A DNA stretch of 64,000 nucleotides, taken from positions 62,001 to 126,000 of the forward strand of contig VXMH01000014.1 in NCBI GenBank assembly GCA_009841235.1, given 5' to 3'. Below are positions 54,703 to 64,000 of this stretch, piece by piece; the stretch's first letter is position 1; each line of letters opens with the position of its first letter. The notes beneath the pieces were generated by a model. That model did not search any database and was not told the DNA's origin. It worked only from the letters and a program-made list of their open reading frames with translations. Source of the stretch: Caldilineaceae bacterium SB0661_bin_32. Lineage in GTDB: Bacteria > Chloroflexota > Anaerolineae > Caldilineales > Caldilineaceae. The position numbers and the translations under genes are program-made.

Positions 54703-55611
54703 ATGGAACTGCTGCCTTTTGCCAACCCCGGCCGTTTCTGGAAAGGAAACCTTCACACACACTCGACCCGCTCGGACGGGACACAGCCGCCACAGGAGGT
54801 CTGCCGGCTCTATCAACAGGGAGGTTATGACTTCATCGCCCTGACCGATCACTTTCTGGAACAGTACGGCTTTCCCATCACCGATACACAGCCGTTCCGT
54901 TCAGCCGAGTTCACGACCATCATCGGAGCGGAGCTTCACAGCGGAGCCATCGAAAACGGCTCGGTCTGGCATATCGTGGCCGCCGGCCTGCCCTTCGACT
55001 TTGCCCCCCCATCTCCCGAGGAAAGCGGCGCCCAACTCGCGGCCAGGGCCATGCAGGCCGGCGCTTTTGTCGGCATCGCCCATCCCCACTGGTACACGCT
55101 TACCGCAGCGGACGTCGACGCCTTGGGCCCGGCGCACGCGGTCGAGGTCTACAACGGCGTGGCCGCCGACGCCAACGACCGGGCCGAAAGCTGGCATATT
55201 CTGGACGTACTGCTGGACAGGCGCCAGCGCTACTTTGCCTACGCCGCTGACGATGCCCATCTCACCGACAACTACCATGACTTCCGCCGCGGCTGGGTGC
55301 AGGTGAAAGCCGAGGAGTTGTCGCCGGAAGCCCTGCTCACGGCTTTGAAGGCGGGCGCATTCTACTCCAGCACCGGCCCGGAAATCTATGACATCAGCCT
55401 CGAACCGGGAGAGCGGCTCACCGTCCACTGCTCTCCCGCTGAACGCATCTTTCTGACCGGTGTTGGCAGCGCCGCCCAGCGTGCCTGGGGCAACGGTCTC
55501 ACAAGCGCCGAGTTTGACCTGTCCGACTGGAGCAGCCACTACTGCCGGGTGACGGTGCGGGACCAGCGCGGCGGCAGGGCATGGTCGAACCCGATCTGGT
55601 TGGAAGAATGA
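54703..55611 (+). CDS. PHP domain phosphoesterase
   Basis: This 302-residue metal-dependent phosphoesterase has the first PHP motif NLHTHSTRSDG (H18, H20), ALTDHF (D and H), GAELHSG, and later AYAADDAH. PHP proteins hydrolyse phosphate esters using two or three metals. Its stop overlaps the ATG of the kinase gene (ATGA), so the two are coupled. It may cleave a sugar or nucleotide phosphate. Confidence 0.88.
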   Translation: MELLPFANPGRFWKGNLHTHSTRSDGTQPPQEVCRLYQQGGYDFIALTDHFLEQYGFPITDTQPFRSAEFTTIIGAELHSGAIENGSVWHIVAAGLPFDFAPPSPEESGAQLAARAMQAGAFVGIAHPHWYTLTAADVDALGPAHAVEVYNGVAADANDRAESWHILDVLLDRRQRYFAYAADDAHLTDNYHDFRRGWVQVKAEELSPEALLTALKAGAFYSSTGPEIYDISLEPGERLTVHCSPAERIFLTGVGSAAQRAWGNGLTSAEFDLSDWSSHYCRVTVRDQRGGRAWSNPIWLEE

Positions 55612-56540
55612 GCGGCAATTCGGATTCGGCAGGTCTGCAGGTCGATCTTCTCTGTCTGGGCATCGCCTGCTATGATCTGATTTTTTCGGTGGACCGGCAC
55701 ATCGGCCCGGATGAAAAGATGAAAGCGTCCGAGCTGACTGCCTGCGGCGGTGGAATCGCTGCCAATGCGGCAATGACGGGCGCCCGTCTCGGTTACTCTG
55801 TGGCCTTCGCCGGCTATCTGGGCCGCGATATGTACGGCGACAAACATCTCGACGAACTCAACGCCGCCGGCGTCAACACCGAACTGGTCGCACGCGGCGA
55901 GTGGCCGACATCCCTCTCCGCCATTTTCGTCAAGCCGGACGGCGCCCGTGCCCTCGTTAACTACGGTCTCGGCCGGGAGATGCCGGGCGATCTGGAATTA
56001 ACTCTGGAATACTGTCAGCCGCGCGCCGTCCTGGTAGACGGCCACTACGTCGCCTCGGCCGAGACCCTGGTTGCCCTCGCCAGGGCCGCCGGCGTCCCCA
56101 CCGTGCTTGATGGCGATACGCTCCACCAAGGTTCGAAAACGCTGATGGAGATGGTGGAATTTCTCGTGGTGTCAGAACACTTTGCCCGCGAATTCAGTGG
56201 CCAGGAGGATGTGGAGGAAGCCCTCACGCAACTGAGTCACTGCGCTCCCTCGGCGATTATCACCCTCGGCGAACGAGGACTGTGCTGGCGTAATCGGGCA
56301 GACTCCCGCTTTGGCGCCAGCTTCGGCAGCTACCCCGCCTTTGCCATCGCGGCCGAGGACACCACCGGCGCCGGCGATGCCTTTCACGGCGCTTTCGCCG
56401 CCGGACTTTCACGTGGAATGGAGTGGGGAGAGCTGCTGCGTTTCGCCTCAGCGGTCGGCGCACTCTGCTGCACTAGAAAAGGCGCACGCCTTGGCATTCC
56501 CACCGGCGCCGAGGTGGCCGCGTTTCTGGCGCGAAACTGA
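55608..56540 (+). CDS. PfkB family carbohydrate kinase
   Basis: This 310-residue ribokinase-like enzyme phosphorylates a sugar or nucleoside. CGGGIAANAAMTGARLGYSVAF is the PfkB first signature, and DTTGAGDAFHGAFAAG near 248-263 is the second, with the catalytic Asp. The start ATG 55608 overlaps the PHP stop and is preferred over an in-frame GTG or ATG at 55581. The coupling suggests a kinase-phosphatase pair acting on one metabolite. Confidence 0.9.
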   Translation: MSGNSDSAGLQVDLLCLGIACYDLIFSVDRHIGPDEKMKASELTACGGGIAANAAMTGARLGYSVAFAGYLGRDMYGDKHLDELNAAGVNTELVARGEWPTSLSAIFVKPDGARALVNYGLGREMPGDLELTLEYCQPRAVLVDGHYVASAETLVALARAAGVPTVLDGDTLHQGSKTLMEMVEFLVVSEHFAREFSGQEDVEEALTQLSHCAPSAIITLGERGLCWRNRADSRFGASFGSYPAFAIAAEDTTGAGDAFHGAFAAGLSRGMEWGELLRFASAVGALCCTRKGARLGIPTGAEVAAFLARN

Positions 56541-56727
56541 CCTGCACCGACGACGAAATGTATGCGGGAAATGACCAATTCAGGTTGTTGAGCAACGGTC
56601 TCGCCAGACGGCACCGATTTCCGATTTTTCCGTCATTTTTGGAGCTTGTAATCGATTTAGTTTTCAAGCATTGTATGGTAGTATCTGAATGAGGGTATCA
56701 TAGACCAAAGTTGACGGCGGTGGAATG

Positions 56728-56755
56728 GGACGGTTCGACAGCCGTCCGTTTTATT
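56728..56755 (+). terminator. terminator-like hairpin
   Basis: GGACGG (56728-56733) and CCGTCC (56742-56747) form a stem followed by GTTTTATT. It probably ends the PfkB transcript. A second stem GCCGAC/GTCGGC (56775-56792) follows, so the region may instead be a structured leader of the dioxygenase gene. Nothing else was supported in 56541-56871. Confidence 0.45.
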
Positions 56756-56871
56756 CGTAACCCCCGCGGCAAATGCCGACAAATGGGTCGGCGGAAAAGT
56801 TGGACGCCCGTGCGTCGAACAGCGTGCAGAATAGATAATCCCAATCCATTGTGGTTTCGGGAGGACAGATA

Positions 56872-57738
56872 ATGACGGTAGCGGCTCCGGAGCGGCAATT
56901 CGATGACGGCCTTTCTGGCGACTTCCCGCAGGGTCTCTATGATCCGACAGGAGTTGTCACAGGCGTCGACGGCTTTGACGCTGTGACCGACGCCCACGTG
57001 GCCCAATTCCATGCGCAGGGCTATCTGATAGTCGAAAACGCCTTCACGGCGCAGGAAGTGCAGATCGCGTTGGACGGGCTGTTTCACCTTTTGTCCGGCG
57101 CAGTTGAAGAATTCAATGGCGTTCAGTACGAGCAGGCTTCTGCCGGCGTCGCGGTTGAGGGTATGTCGGTTGAAGAAAAGCAGGATTATGTGCGCAAATT
57201 CATGAGCTTCGTCGACTACGACGAGCGCCTCAACGAGCTCGCGCATCACCCGCTGCTTCTGGCCCTGGTGGAAAGACTCATCGGCGAAGCGCCCGTTCTG
57301 TTCCAAAGCATGGCGCTGCTCAAGCCGCCCCGGCTGGGCCGCGACAAGCCCTGGCACCAGGATGCCGCCTACTTCCAGATTGAACTTGACGCCAAAGTCG
57401 TGGGCTGCTGGATCGCCCTGGACGAGGCCACCATCGAAAACGGCTGTATGGTCATTGCCCCAGGCAGCCATCTGAAAGGTCCCGTCGTACATTTTCGAAG
57501 ACGGGACTGGCAGATCTGTGATACAGACGTGGACAACAGTGGAGCAGTGGCCGTACCGCTCAAGCCGGGCGGTCTTCTGATCTTCCAGAGTTTGCTCCAC
57601 CACGGGACACCACCCAACGATTCCGGGTTGCGCCGCCGGGCGCTCCAATTCCACTACCGGCCGCAGAGCGCGCCTCTCACCAGCCAAGAGGAAAGACTGG
57701 CGATTTTTGGTGGTGAGGGGTTAGGGGCAGAGTGTTGA
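56872..57738 (+). CDS. phytanoyl-CoA dioxygenase (PhyH) family protein
   Basis: This 288-residue Fe(II)/2-oxoglutarate dioxygenase-like protein has the triad H162 and D164 (WHQDAAYF) and H243 or H244 (SLLHHGTPPND), and RRRALQFHYRP near the C-terminus. GGAGGACAGATA precedes ATG 56872, which is the chosen start; an extension to 56851 adds seven residues of no known role. It is only distantly related to the PhyH protein at 41620. It lies next to tRNA-Sec on the opposite strand. Confidence 0.88.
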   Translation: MTVAAPERQFDDGLSGDFPQGLYDPTGVVTGVDGFDAVTDAHVAQFHAQGYLIVENAFTAQEVQIALDGLFHLLSGAVEEFNGVQYEQASAGVAVEGMSVEEKQDYVRKFMSFVDYDERLNELAHHPLLLALVERLIGEAPVLFQSMALLKPPRLGRDKPWHQDAAYFQIELDAKVVGCWIALDEATIENGCMVIAPGSHLKGPVVHFRRRDWQICDTDVDNSGAVAVPLKPGGLLIFQSLLHHGTPPNDSGLRRRALQFHYRPQSAPLTSQEERLAIFGGEGLGAEC

Positions 57739-57748
57739 ATTAAGCAGT

Positions 57749-57846
<98 letters not shown>

Positions 57847-58124
57847 GCTGGCTATTGTATCGATAGAACTGCGCGCGGTCAAGTGAAGCGGCCGCGTTCC
57901 ATATCAGAGTCCCTTACGTTGGGCACGCAAGTCTGTCTTCCCCGGATCAGCTTGCCACAAGGATAACACGCAAGTCCAGAACTGTATTCGGTCTCTGGTC
58001 ACGCTACCCGACCCGTAAAAGCGACGTGACCGCAGACTGACTATTAGCGACTTCATGGTCGTTGGGATTTATCATTAATATATTTCCCTACAATCGATGC
58101 TGTAAGCGATTTGGATAAAATAGT

Positions 58125-59435
58125 ATGCACTTGGCCTGCCCCGAATGCGGAGCTCCGGTAGAGGTTACCCCGTCTTTCGCAAATTGCCCCGCCTGCGACG
58201 CAAATGTCGCCTCCTACTATACCCCCGCGGAAATGACCCGGACTATCTATCATCGCGCCCTCGAACATTATTCGATGGGAAATGAAGTGGCCGCGTTGGA
58301 GGGAATCGATCAGGGCATTTCGTTGCTGGAAGCGCCCGAGTTGCACCTGTTGGCGGCTCTGATCTACCGCAAACGCGGCGAATTCAAAGAGATGCGGGAA
58401 CACGTGGCCGCCATCCCCGCCGATGACATTCTGCGCAGCGAAGGCGAATGGCTGCTGCGCTCGCACCAGGAGCAACTCCAGCTGGGGCGGCGGGAAGAGG
58501 CCCGCAGACGCGGCCGCGCCAAAGGCACACAACTCGCGGTGGGCAAAGCAAGTCGACAATTCAGCACCGAATATTACCCGGCCCCCCTGGACAAGAAACA
58601 GGTCGCAACCAAGGGCGCCGCCAAAACACGGCGCAACCGTCTTCCTTGGGCAATTCCTATTGCCGCCCTGCTACTGGTCATCATCTTCCTCTCGCGCGGC
58701 ACGGGCGATTCACTGATGACCGCGCTGCAGCAACTCCGTACGATTCCCGACGAATTCAAAGCAGTCTACTCCTCCTTCACCAGAGACGAACCGGCCGCAG
58801 TGACCGGCGCAGACGAGGAGCCTGCAACCGACTCCCAGTTCAGCGCTGCCGCAGTAGACACGTCGGCGCCAGAGACGTCGCCCACCGCTGCCCCAACTCC
58901 CACGACGCTGCCGACGCCGCAACCGACTCAATCGCAACCGGTTCAGTCACAACCGGCTCCCACTGCTACAGGCAGCGCGTCTCCTCAAGCGGTTGCGACA
59001 AAGATCGCTGAGACACGCCTGCAATCCTTCGATCTGACAACTTTCCTTAATGAACAGGATCGATCGGACCTGGCCGCCCTTGCCATACAGGCTACGTGGG
59101 CCCAGGGAGCGCCCCCAGGCGAAATGGTTTTGCTGGGCACCGTGACTATGGCCTCAGTTCAGACCGAGTTGCTGGCGTTGGCGGCAGAAATCGAAGGGGT
59201 TACGTCGATCGACGGTAGCGGGCTGGAGGTGGTTCTGCCCGAGACTTACACTGTCCGGGCAGGCGAAAATCTGCGTCACATCGCACTTCGGTTGTACGGA
59301 GACCAGGACCGCTGGACAGAAATCTACGAAGCCAACCGGGATCTGGTAGGCGACGATCCCAATAACCTCTGGGTCGGCCTTTCGCTGACGATTCCTCATG
59401 AAGTGGATTCCCGGGAGGAGCAGATTCAGCAATGA
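58125..59435 (+). CDS. zinc-ribbon, single-pass membrane protein with C-terminal LysM domain
   Basis: This 436-residue protein has an N-terminal zinc ribbon (CPEC at 5-8, CPAC at 21-24), a helical repeat-like region of about 100 residues, a positively charged stretch and a membrane segment at 173-190. A Pro/Thr/Gln-rich linker (about 230-290) follows, then a BON-like segment (TVTMASVQTELLALAAEIEGVTSIDG) and a LysM domain at 375-424 (YTVRAGENLRHIALRLYG). The cytoplasmic ribbon and outer peptidoglycan-binding LysM suggest a sensor or anchor linking cytoplasm and cell wall. The function is unknown. Confidence 0.85.
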   Translation: MHLACPECGAPVEVTPSFANCPACDANVASYYTPAEMTRTIYHRALEHYSMGNEVAALEGIDQGISLLEAPELHLLAALIYRKRGEFKEMREHVAAIPADDILRSEGEWLLRSHQEQLQLGRREEARRRGRAKGTQLAVGKASRQFSTEYYPAPLDKKQVATKGAAKTRRNRLPWAIPIAALLLVIIFLSRGTGDSLMTALQQLRTIPDEFKAVYSSFTRDEPAAVTGADEEPATDSQFSAAAVDTSAPETSPTAAPTPTTLPTPQPTQSQPVQSQPAPTATGSASPQAVATKIAETRLQSFDLTTFLNEQDRSDLAALAIQATWAQGAPPGEMVLLGTVTMASVQTELLALAAEIEGVTSIDGSGLEVVLPETYTVRAGENLRHIALRLYGDQDRWTEIYEANRDLVGDDPNNLWVGLSLTIPHEVDSREEQIQQ

Positions 59436-59558
59436 GTCGTGTCCCCCAACGCCCCTGGCGCTCCGCATCGGCTCCTTAGCGCCCTGTCCCCATAATCCGA
59501 CCCTTATCTGACACTGGACGCGCTGCTATCGACGCATCCGCCCGCGGCGAGAGAACGC

Positions 59559-60795
59559 ATGAAATCCGGCAAAATCGACAGCCGGCTACTGACTATCCTG
59601 CTGGTTGTATTTGTTCAGATGCTGGGCGCGTCCCTGATATTCCCCGTCCTGCCCCTGTATGCCCAGCGGGAGTTTCATCTGTCGGCGGAACTAATCACAC
59701 TCCTCGCCTCCTCTTTTTTCGCCGCCCAATTCCTCTCCGGCCCCTATGTCGGCCGCCTATCCGACAATTACGGACGCATTCCGGTCCTGATCGTCAGCCA
59801 GATCGGTACGGTCATCAGCTTTGTAATCCTGGCTTTTGCCCCGAGCTTCGGCTGGCTCTTCTTTGCCCGCGTCCTCGATGGGATTACCGGCGGCAATATC
59901 ATCGTAGCCCAGGCCTACATTACCGACATTACGCCGCGGGAGAGGCGCACCGAGAGCCTCGGCTACATTCTCGCCGCCTTTGGCCTCGGATTCATGTTCG
60001 GTCCCGCCTTGGGCGGCGCGCTCGCCGCAGCCTACGGTCCCTCAGTGCCATTTCTGGTCGCCGCGGTAGCCGCGGGGGCAGTCGTCCTGTTCACCTGGTA
60101 CGCGCTGGATGAAACCCTCTCTGCAGAAGAAAGGCGCCGCGCCCGCGCTCGCCGCGCCGGCAGCCTTTCTGTCGGCAGCCTCTTGGGGGGCGCTCCCTGG
60201 GCCCTGCCGCTGCTGGCCATACTCCTCATCGCCTTTCTCGGTCAGTTTGCGCTGGGACTACTGCAGTCCACGTTTGCGCTTTTCGGAGAAGCGGTGCTGT
60301 TCAAGGGTGAGAGCCGGGAGATCACCGACGTCGGCATCGGCCTGTTGCTCTCCGTAGTTGGCGTCTCCCAGCTGTTCACGCAGACCTACCTGCTGCGGCG
60401 TCTGGCGCGGCGTTTTGACGAAGGCCAGCTTGTTGTGGATGGGCAGTGTTCTGCGTACGATCGGCATGATGGTTTACGCGCTCGTAACAACGCCCTGGCT
60501 TGGGGCATTCGGCTCACTCTTCTTTGCCGTCGGCTATGGGCTCTCCAGTCCGCCCCTCCAGTCGATGTCCACCTCACTCGCGGCCGATCAGGACCGCGGC
60601 AGCGTACTCGGCTGGTTTCAATCTTCCATCAACCTGTCCACGATCATCAGTACGGCCATCGCCGGCGTCCTCTTCGCCCGGGGGCCGACAGTGCCGTATT
60701 GGATCGGCGCGGCCACGTCTTTCTTGGTGGTGGCCGCGATGATCGGCATAATGCGGTGGATGCCGACCAAATCCGTCCGAGCGTCGGAGGCATAG
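59559..60795 (+). pseudogene. MFS transporter (TetA-like), one-base frameshift
   Basis: The first frame from ATG 59559 encodes about ten membrane segments, including the MFS signature GRLSDNYGRIPVL near 67-79. It loses coding character after RRFDEGQLV near 60435. The next frame continues GSVLRTIGMMVYALVTTPWLGAFGSLFFAVGYGL... to a stop at 60795. Removing one base from GTGGATGGG near 60437 restores a protein of about 411 residues with twelve segments, the usual size. It is a drug-type or sugar-type antiporter. Confidence 0.82.
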
Positions 60796-60837
60796 AGCGC
60801 CCCGCGAAAAACGCAGGTCGCGAAACGGAGAATCCTG

Positions 60838-63627
60838 ATGGCACACCGAGGTAGGCCGCACACGGAATCACAACCTGACCCCAACACCAAGGTTCCCTTT
60901 GGCGACGTCGCCCGCCTGCCGCAGGAGGCCGACAACGTCGCCATCGCCACCCGCCGCCTTGATGCCGGGTTGACAATTGAGCATACCGGCGCGCAATTCA
61001 CGCTCGACACCACCATTCTCGTCGGCCACCGTTTCGCAATCGAACCGATAGCAGTGGGCGACCCTCTGCTGTCCTGGGGTCTCCCCTTCGGCGTGGCGAC
61101 GCGCCCGATCGCGCCGGGCCAGTACGTATGCAACGCCGGCATGATCGAAGCGCTCAGCGGACGCGCCCTCGATTTCACCCTCCCGCAGCAACCGAACTTC
61201 CAGGACCGGATCATCCCATACGAAGTCGACGAAGCGACCTTCCGTCCCGGCCGGCAGGTGGAGCGATATAACGAGGGACGCACCTTTCTCGGTTTCCGAC
61301 GCGCCGGCGGGCGCGGCGTAGGCACGCGCAACATGATCGTCATCATGGGGACGACCTCCAGCACGACCGACTTTGCCCGAAGCCTTGCGCAGGCGCTGCA
61401 GCCCGCCGCCGCCCCCTTCCCCGAATTCGACGGCATCGTCGCCATTGCCCACACTGAGGGCAGCGGCTACGAACGGCTGAACAATCGCGACTTCGTCTTG
61501 CGCACCCTCGCCGGCCTGATCGTGCATCCTAACGTCGGTGCGGTCCTGGCCGTGGACACACCCGAACTGCACCCGACCGCCGACAGGCCCATCAGCAACG
61601 CCGAGTTGGAGGCCTACCTGCGCGCCAATGACTATCCCCTGGCGGACGTGCCGCACCGTTTCTTCACGCTCTCCGGAGACTGGCAGACCGATCTCGCCGA
61701 AGCCTCCGCAACCGTCGAGCGCTGGCTGCCCCAGATCGCGACACTGCCGCGCACGCCGGAGTCGCTGGCCCATCTGAATATCGCCCTCCAATGCGGCGGC
61801 TCCGACGCCTTCTCCGGCCTCTCCGGCAACCCGCTGGCCTCCGCCGTCGCCAAAGAGGTTATCGGCTATGGGGGACGCGCCAACCTGGCCGAGACCGACG
61901 AGCTCATCGGCGCCGAAGCCTATCTCCTGCAGAACACGCGCGATCTGGCCACCGCGCAGGCCTTCCTCGACTATGTAGCCCAGTTCAAGGAGCGGCTGGC
62001 GTGGCACGGCCAGACCGCAGAGGGCAATCCCACCGGCGGAAACAAGCTGCGCGGGCTCTACAACATTGCGCTCAAATCGATCGGCGCCGCGATCAAGCGG
62101 CACCCCGATGTCCGTCTCGATTGGGTGGTCGATTATGGGGAACGGATGGTGAAGGCCGCGGATGCACCGACGCCTCACAGGCTGACCCCTGAACCGGCGC
62201 CCGGCTTCTATTTCATGAATACGCCGGGCAACGATCTGGAAAGCATCGCCGGCCAGGTGGCCGGCGGCTCCAACATGATCATCTTCGTCACCGGCAACGG
62301 TTCGATCACCAATTTCCCATTCGTGCCGACAATAAAGGTAATGACTACGACCCCGCGCTTCGAGCTGCTACCCCAGGAGATGGACGTGAACGCCGGCGCC
62401 TACCTCGACGGCAAGACCATGTCCCAACTCTGCGATGAGACTCTCGACCTTCTGGTGGAGATCGCCTCCGGCCGCCGCAGCAAGGGCGAACTGGCCGGTC
62501 ACTCGCAGATCTCCATCTGGCGCAACTGGCAGCAACAGGACCACAGCCGGCTACAGTCGATCCTGGCACGCCCCCAGCCAGACGGTCAGCCGCTCGTGAG
62601 CAGCACACAGCCTGCCGAGACGGAAGGGCCAAGCCTGCCCCAGCCGGCCGCGGCTCGCGTCGGCCTGATTCTGCCCACCAGCCTCTGCTCCAGCCAGATC
62701 GCCGGCATGGCAGCGCAGCGCCTCAACCGGGCGGCCTCCGAACCGAAGGCCGCGGTTCCAGGTGAAGCCGGTGACCGTCCCCGATTTGCCGCCCTGCCCC
62801 ACACCGAAGGCTGCGGCGTTGCCTTCGCCTCCACGCAGGAGATCTACTCCCGCACCATGATCGGTTACGCCACCCATCCCTTGGTAGAAGCCTGCCTCTT
62901 TCTCGAACATGGCTGCGAGAAGGCCCACAACGACTACATCCATTCGTTGCTGCGTGAAGGCGGCCTTGCCGAGGATGATTTCGGCTGGGCCAGCGTGCAG
63001 TTGGATGGCGGCATTGCCAGCGTCCTCGACAAGATCGAAGAGTACTTTGCCGCGCAAATGTCAAACACGCGCCAGCAGAACGGAAACGACCGCAAACTGT
63101 CCCTGGCGCTGCTCAGCGATGGCGCCGCGCCCGCGGACGCCGCGCGCAGTCTCGCCCGCGTCGCTCGCCGGGTCGTGGACGCCGGCGGCACTGTCGTCAC
63201 ACCGGCCTCCGGCGGGCTGATCGAGGCGCCCGCCTTCCGTGCGACACTCGGCCTGGACACTTCCGAACTGCCGCCCTCTCTTTCCTACGGCCAGGCCGCG
63301 CAAGAATCCGGGTTTCACCTGATGGACATGCCCACTCTCCACTGGAGCGAGACGCTGACCGGCCTCGGCGCCAGCGGCGCACAGCTGCTCATCGCCTACT
63401 CTGGAAAGCTAAGGGCGGGGCATCCACTCGTGCCTCTACTGCAGCTGGCAGGCGAACACGCATCCGCCGCGCCCGATCTACGGCTGTGCGGCGATGTAGA
63501 CGAGTGGCCGCAACAGATTCTGGATCTGGCCGCGCGAACGCTGGCTGGCGACTATCAGCCGCAAAGCACCGTTCACAATCATATCGACTTCCAACTCACC
63601 CGCGGTCTGCTGGGGATATCAACATAG
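60838..63627 (+). CDS. altronate/galactarate dehydratase (UxaA) family, double-domain protein
   Basis: This 929-residue protein has an N-terminal SAF-like domain (about 34-107), a UxaA core starting GRGVGTRNMIVIMGTTSST and ending near residue 570 (PTIKVMTTTPRFELLPQEMDVNAGAYLDG), and a second UxaA-like N-half from ARVGLILPTSLCSSQIAGMAAQRLNRA to the end (HTEGCGVAF, FLEHGCEKAHNDY). Standard UxaA/GarD proteins are about 500 residues. Family members dehydrate sugar acids such as altronate or galactarate with Fe. It starts 42 bases after the MFS gene, which may bring in the sugar acid. Confidence 0.88.
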   Translation: MAHRGRPHTESQPDPNTKVPFGDVARLPQEADNVAIATRRLDAGLTIEHTGAQFTLDTTILVGHRFAIEPIAVGDPLLSWGLPFGVATRPIAPGQYVCNAGMIEALSGRALDFTLPQQPNFQDRIIPYEVDEATFRPGRQVERYNEGRTFLGFRRAGGRGVGTRNMIVIMGTTSSTTDFARSLAQALQPAAAPFPEFDGIVAIAHTEGSGYERLNNRDFVLRTLAGLIVHPNVGAVLAVDTPELHPTADRPISNAELEAYLRANDYPLADVPHRFFTLSGDWQTDLAEASATVERWLPQIATLPRTPESLAHLNIALQCGGSDAFSGLSGNPLASAVAKEVIGYGGRANLAETDELIGAEAYLLQNTRDLATAQAFLDYVAQFKERLAWHGQTAEGNPTGGNKLRGLYNIALKSIGAAIKRHPDVRLDWVVDYGERMVKAADAPTPHRLTPEPAPGFYFMNTPGNDLESIAGQVAGGSNMIIFVTGNGSITNFPFVPTIKVMTTTPRFELLPQEMDVNAGAYLDGKTMSQLCDETLDLLVEIASGRRSKGELAGHSQISIWRNWQQQDHSRLQSILARPQPDGQPLVSSTQPAETEGPSLPQPAAARVGLILPTSLCSSQIAGMAAQRLNRAASEPKAAVPGEAGDRPRFAALPHTEGCGVAFASTQEIYSRTMIGYATHPLVEACLFLEHGCEKAHNDYIHSLLREGGLAEDDFGWASVQLDGGIASVLDKIEEYFAAQMSNTRQQNGNDRKLSLALLSDGAAPADAARSLARVARRVVDAGGTVVTPASGGLIEAPAFRATLGLDTSELPPSLSYGQAAQESGFHLMDMPTLHWSETLTGLGASGAQLLIAYSGKLRAGHPLVPLLQLAGEHASAAPDLRLCGDVDEWPQQILDLAARTLAGDYQPQSTVHNHIDFQLTRGLLGIST

Positions 63628-63777
63628 CGGGCGCCGGTGTCCGGTCGCCCGCTGTCAGTGGGGATTATACGCTTAACTGCACAAAACTTGGCCCGCTTTA
63701 ACGAAACGCTAACACTTCGACTTAGGCTGTAGTGTTGTTTAGTTCTTTTCTTCTGTAGTTTCTGAGACGAAGAAGTA

Positions 63778-63945
63778 ATGAGACGAGTGAAAGGGATAGC
63801 GAATCGAATAGAGACTATCCTCTCTTTCCACGGTAGCAACCTCGATAGCCTCAACGATTGGCGTCATAGCCACCTAAAGGAGCACGACAACTATGGTTGG
63901 CCCCAATCGCTAGACCACGAAATGGGAAAAATTAGGTGCATCTAA
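63778..63945 (+). CDS. possible small protein (55 residues), AT-rich
   Basis: An ATG at 63778, preceded by GAAGAAGTA, opens a 55-codon frame (MRRVKGIANRIETILSF...) ending in TAA at 63943-63945. The last A of TAA is the first base of another ATG, a TAATG coupling signal that argues the two frames are real. There is no recognised motif. The region 63628-63777 is intergenic and clearly richer in AT. Confidence 0.25.
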   Translation: MRRVKGIANRIETILSFHGSNLDSLNDWRHSHLKEHDNYGWPQSLDHEMGKIRCI

Positions 63946-64000
63946 TGTGGATCCCATTTGAGACTGCGACTTTTCGCGATGGCTTCGTGACTAGAACACA
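63945..64000 (+). CDS. 5' end of an unidentified gene running off the window
   Basis: The frame starts at ATG 63945, overlapping the preceding stop by one base, and reads MWIPFETATFRDGFVTRT before the window ends. Too little is present to identify it. Confidence 0.25.
   Translation, partial: MWIPFETATFRDGFVTRT

Noticed and set aside
63579..63854. 91-codon minus-strand frame at the right end
   Set aside because: It overlaps the end of the UxaA-type gene and a possible plus-strand small gene. It has no motif.

Overview
This window looks like chromosomal DNA of a high-GC, free-living heterotroph of the Chloroflexota, probably near Caldilineales. The reasons are inferential: two Tat-dependent lipoprotein sugar-binding proteins with SRR motifs followed by Ala/Pro-rich tails, many Gfo/Idh/MocA oxidoreductases, phytanoyl-CoA-dioxygenase-like proteins, a DUF1638 protein and a selenocysteine tRNA. 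No rRNA gene or CRISPR array was seen.

Layout. 1-1.6 kb: inositol-monophosphatase-like enzyme and methyltransferase. 1.6-8.0 kb, minus strand: a less GC-rich block with a frameshifted atypical NarL/LuxR-type regulator, three regularly spaced dyads beside a promoter, a small secreted Cys-rich protein, a membrane-anchored thioredoxin-like protein, two ABC-2 membrane proteins and an ATPase. 8.24-9.36 kb: a complete insertion sequence with inverted ends and a 6-bp target duplication. 9.4-18.4 kb: housekeeping genes (phosphohexomutase, TatD, polyprenyl synthase, glycosyltransferase, histidyl-tRNA synthetase) interrupted by an AlbA_2/ParA-like pair. 18.4-26.6 kb: an ABC importer followed by a 2-hydroxyacid dehydrogenase, a dimethylglycine/sarcosine-dehydrogenase-like flavoprotein and a GcvT/DmdA-like protein, suggesting methylated-amine or similar catabolism. 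27.2-37.9 kb: a divergent glycoside locus with a GH78 rhamnosidase and an oxidoreductase on one side, and an ABC importer plus three Gfo/Idh/MocA dehydrogenases on the other.

38.1-41.6 kb: a less GC-rich two-gene island (RecQ helicase with a C-terminal phosphoribosyltransferase domain, and a DprA-like protein) beginning just after a tRNA-like scrap. 41.6-49.8 kb, minus strand: dioxygenase, aldo/keto reductase, glycosyltransferase, two small membrane proteins, and a BMP-type importer (ATPase and two tandem binding lipoproteins, no permease). 50.1-56.5 kb: a homocysteine-methyltransferase fusion, a deletion-damaged AlbA_2 gene, DUF1638, a phosphoglycerate-mutase-like enzyme, a PHP protein and a PfkB kinase. 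56.9-63.6 kb: a second dioxygenase, tRNA-Sec, a zinc-ribbon/LysM protein, a frameshifted MFS transporter and a double UxaA-type dehydratase.

The genome seems devoted to importing and oxidising plant- or algal-type glycosides, sugar acids and methylated compounds. Palindromic CCGGTCACTGG-like repeats sit in many intergenic gaps. Five genes have broken frames. The strongest candidate for an undescribed system is the regulator-peptide-thioredoxin-ABC cassette at 1.6-8.0 kb; the RecQ-PRTase/DprA pair is second. All functional calls are from reading the sequence; no database search was run.
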